Assembly: GCA_023139105.1 (NCBI GenBank)
Contig: JAGLOF010000072.1
Coordinates: forward strand, 1-35,050
Direction: 5' to 3'
DNA: 35,050 bases
Origin: a bacterium
Lineage (GTDB): Bacteria > Zhuqueibacterota > QNDG01 > JAGLOF01
Part shown: positions 32,866 through 35,050 of the stretch, in pieces
Position numbering within the stretch: position 1 is the stretch's first letter
Layout: every line of letters begins with the position of its first letter
Position numbers and translations under genes: made by a program
The notes under the pieces: generated by a model
What the model was told of the DNA's origin: nothing
Seen by the model: only the letters and a program-made list of their open reading frames with translations
Database searches by the model: none

Positions 32866-33840
32866 CTACTCAATTATTTTGACATTATTTTTATTTGAAT
32901 ATTCAGCTATGTCAAGTTTATATTCTCTAACAAGTTTACCATTAATTGTTATTTGAGGATATTTCATAGGAGTAATAGGTATTTGACTGGCCTTTTCACC
33001 TTGTAAAACACGCAAAGCTAATTTTGCAGTCTCTTTCCCCAACACATAAAAATCCAATGATAGGGTTGCGATAGCACCTTCATCAATAGCGCTTTGAACA
33101 GTTGCATAAAAAGGCAGTTTGTTATCATTTGCAAACCGACCGATAACAGGAATTGCTGCATGTGCTGTATTATCAGGAGGCAAATAAATAGCATCTACAT
33201 TCCCCAAAAGACTTTGGGTTACAGTAGCAACTTCACTTGTATTAGAAATAGGGCGTTCCACCAATTTGATACTATTTTCATTTATCTTAATATATTCACG
33301 TAGCCGGGAAACGACAGCGACTGAATTCACCTCACCGGGATTATATATAATGCCAATTCTTTTCACATTGGGAGTTAGTTTTTTTATTAGTTTAATTTGT
33401 AAATTAATAGGAGGCAAGTCTGTAGTAGCAATATAATTACGGCCTGAACCAGACCACGAATCTGCTAAACCTGCGGCAACAGGATCAGTTGCAGTCCCTT
33501 GTACTAATAATACATCTGGGATTCGTTTTTGTATTACTTGCGCAATCGGAGTACCAAGTACATAAATCATATCAGGTTTATCAACGGCCAAACCGTCCAC
33601 AATTTGATTGATTATACTAGGATCGTTTTGTGCATTATATTCATCTATTATTAATTCTTTTGTCTTTGCAAAAGCAGATGATTCAAATATTTCATAAAAG
33701 CCTTCACGTAACTGCTTAATTGGGTCAATCTCAACGATTGAAACAACTGCAATTCTATATTGTGATATTTCAGATTCTTTCTTGTTCTGACAAGCGACAA
33801 GAATGCCTATTAATAGAACTATAAGTCTCTTTGCTTTCAT
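32866..33840 (-). CDS. ABC transporter substrate-binding lipoprotein (DUF534 family)
   Basis: 324 aa. The signal peptide ends at ILVAC, a lipobox. The DUF534/ABC_sub_bind (TrpX-like) fold follows: YRIAVVSIVEIDPIKQLREG, a DMIYVLGTPIAQ strand, LVQGTATDPVAAGLA, the hinge KRIGIIYNPGEVNS, DAIYLPPDNTAHAA and GAIATLSLDFYVLGKETAKLALRVL. The ligand is not fixed; relatives bind tryptophan, other amino acids or unknown molecules. GGAGGTGTAGA precedes ATG, and the start overlaps the upstream stop by ATGA, so synthesis is tied to the membrane protein upstream. Confidence 0.92.
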   Translation of the reverse strand: MKAKRLIVLLIGILVACQNKKESEISQYRIAVVSIVEIDPIKQLREGFYEIFESSAFAKTKELIIDEYNAQNDPSIINQIVDGLAVDKPDMIYVLGTPIAQVIQKRIPDVLLVQGTATDPVAAGLADSWSGSGRNYIATTDLPPINLQIKLIKKLTPNVKRIGIIYNPGEVNSVAVVSRLREYIKINENSIKLVERPISNTSEVATVTQSLLGNVDAIYLPPDNTAHAAIPVIGRFANDNKLPFYATVQSAIDEGAIATLSLDFYVLGKETAKLALRVLQGEKASQIPITPMKYPQITINGKLVREYKLDIAEYSNKNNVKIIE

Positions 33841-34910
33841 TCTACACCTCCGTTTATTTCATTCACAGTTGTATAATGTTTCTCGAGATGTTCATAGACC
33901 AATTCTGCCATATTGGGATCTTCATGCCTATAACTCAGTAAAGTAGCTTTTTCATGTTCACCACCATCAAAATATCCATTAAATTTTTTTGTTTTCAAAT
34001 TATCAGGATTATGCTGATCTTCTTTATACATCGGTAAACCATAACTTGCAATTAAATATGTAATATTTCCGATTACAATTACATGTTGAGGGAAACGATC
34101 GGGGTGAAATTCACGAACAAAACAATCAGAATTTTTCTTGCTTGTATTTCTAAATTGCTCTAATAGATAAATTGATTCATCATTGCTATCTTTTATCATT
34201 TTTTGTTTATCAATATTATTTTTTGCTGTGTTTTCTGTGTAGGTAGTCCACAATTTCTCATATAATTTTTCAGGATATGTGTAAATTCTTATTGTAACAT
34301 CATCTCGCTTGGCAATATCACACAAAGAATTGTAAAAATTATAATATGATGAATATTTAGGTATCCCATTATAACGTTCATATGTTCTATGATAACCAAT
34401 ATTTAATGCAGGATATGCAATAATTATTTTACTTCCAGCGCTATTATATTCTTTCAAATCCTTTGTTAGATCTTTAAGTAGTAAACTGACGTTGGTTATA
34501 GGAGCTGTTTTTTTATAAAGTGAGTGAACACCTAAAGTTGTCAGCAATATTGAAATAAATAATGCATAGATTGAAATTATATGACTAGTTACTGAAATAT
34601 TTGTGTTTATTTTAAAAAGTATTAGTATATAAATCCCAATAATGAAACTTGCAAATCCTGCACCTATTGGCCATGCAAAGCTAGTATAATAACGAAATTC
34701 ATTTTGTAATTCTTTCCACCATTCATGGTTACGATTTTTATAAAATTTACAGCAAAATAAAATTAATAATATACCCAGCAACGTAAGACCAGAACCAGCA
34801 TAAAAAGCATGTTCGTCCAGGAATATAATAATAACTGAAATTGCACTCAATGCTAATAAGGTAATGATAGCATTGAAAATATTTTGACGGTGAAGTGTAA
34901 AAACACTCAT
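33837..34910 (-). CDS. Four-helix membrane protein with cytoplasmic domain, ABC-operon leader gene
   Basis: 357 aa. Hydrophobic segments lie at about 12-32, 37-55, 77-100 and 108-130, followed by a short coil (~135-155) and a ~200-residue soluble domain. That domain starts KIIIAYPALNIGYHRTYERYNG and has TIRIYTYPEKLYEKLW and HVIVIGNITYLIASYGLPMY. Alternating strands and a final H-x-I-x-I...S pattern vaguely recall a phospholipase-D-like fold without the HKD catalytic residues; this is speculative. AAGGAG lies 5 nt before ATG. It is the first gene of the operon and overlaps the substrate-binding gene by ATGA, so it probably senses or modulates the transporter. Confidence 0.6.
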   Translation of the reverse strand: MSVFTLHRQNIFNAIITLLALSAISVIIIFLDEHAFYAGSGLTLLGILLILFCCKFYKNRNHEWWKELQNEFRYYTSFAWPIGAGFASFIIGIYILILFKINTNISVTSHIISIYALFISILLTTLGVHSLYKKTAPITNVSLLLKDLTKDLKEYNSAGSKIIIAYPALNIGYHRTYERYNGIPKYSSYYNFYNSLCDIAKRDDVTIRIYTYPEKLYEKLWTTYTENTAKNNIDKQKMIKDSNDESIYLLEQFRNTSKKNSDCFVREFHPDRFPQHVIVIGNITYLIASYGLPMYKEDQHNPDNLKTKKFNGYFDGGEHEKATLLSYRHEDPNMAELVYEHLEKHYTTVNEINGGVE

Positions 34911-35050
34911 AGTTGCTCCTTTTTTTTAGCAACAACAATATAATGACCACAAATATGTAAAAGGCGTTCAAATGATATTAATGGGCGAGAGATTAAGAAA
35001 ATAAAATAATCAATTAATTTAGATTTATGTCAACGGAAGTCAAAACTGTA
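34911..35050 (-). promoter_or_regulatory. Upstream region of the ABC operon with candidate promoter
   Basis: On the minus strand TTGACA (35033-35028) is followed after 17-18 nt by ATTATT/TTATTT (35010-35004). The leader that follows is AT-rich and about 95 nt long. No operator palindrome was recognised, and the window ends within the region. Confidence 0.35.

Noticed and set aside
1..35050. tRNA, rRNA, transposase, integrase or phage genes
   Set aside because: None could be recognised in either strand on inspection; a covariance-model scan could not be run here.

Overview
The window reads as chromosome from a Gram-negative, anaerobic or oxygen-sensitive heterotroph. It has lipoprotein and Sec/Tat signals typical of an outer-membrane organism, a complete anaerobe-type oxygen and peroxide defence set (flavodiiron protein, two-iron desulfoferrodoxin, rubrerythrin, short-loop rubredoxin, ferritin, PerR-like regulator), exported peptidases and a GH95 glycosidase. 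A lineage in the Bacteroidota/Calditrichota/Marinimicrobia neighbourhood would fit, but no rRNA or other phylogenetic marker is present, so this is a low-confidence guess. No tRNA, rRNA, CRISPR array, transposase or integrase was seen.

Layout. 1-561: repeat-bearing intergenic DNA with a MITE-like element. 562-1374: exported creatininase-family protein. 2002-5775 (minus): perR > fprA > ferritin > desulfoferrodoxin > TM1266-like protein > rubrerythrin > rubredoxin, with a clear promoter and PerR-box-like palindrome at the upstream end. 6055-8005 (minus): DksA/TraR-like zinc finger > MmcQ/YjbR protein > DEAD-box helicase. 8231-10819 (minus): oligoendopeptidase F, then a MNT/HEPN toxin-antitoxin pair whose 3' end runs into a second MITE copy. 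11009-12573: cysK-cysE. 12700-15162: PAS/HisKA_2 histidine kinase, divergent from an exported Tat lipoprotein related to QueG. 15224-16567: DUF3472 lipoprotein. 16568-17468: a repeat-dense gap with a DUF559 remnant. 17469-24046: M1-like peptidase, GH95 lipoprotein, YkgJ-type cysteine-cluster protein and Gfo/Idh/MocA dehydrogenase. 24212-25548: two poorly characterised membrane or envelope proteins.

25.6-31.25 kb is an AT-rich accessory block: a Fic protein, an intact Phd/YefM-ParE module, a fumarylacetoacetase-family hydrolase overlapping a TolB-like propeller lipoprotein, and a second Phd/YefM antitoxin whose ParE partner has lost its first ~30 codons. A 103-bp direct repeat (91/103 identical) flanks that second module. 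Two large imperfect palindromes (27121-27244 and 31047-31232) bracket the block. They carry single-base bulges and GTTAGC/GTTAGGC ends, and each is preceded by the same ~28-bp sequence, so the architecture resembles integron attC sites. This is the most unusual structure in the window.

31251-34910 (minus) is a four-gene overlapping operon: a four-helix membrane protein with an unassigned cytoplasmic domain, followed by the substrate-binding protein, permease and ATPase of a TrpXYZ/DUF534-type ABC transporter. The constant coupling of the membrane protein to the transporter suggests a joint function, but its role is unknown.
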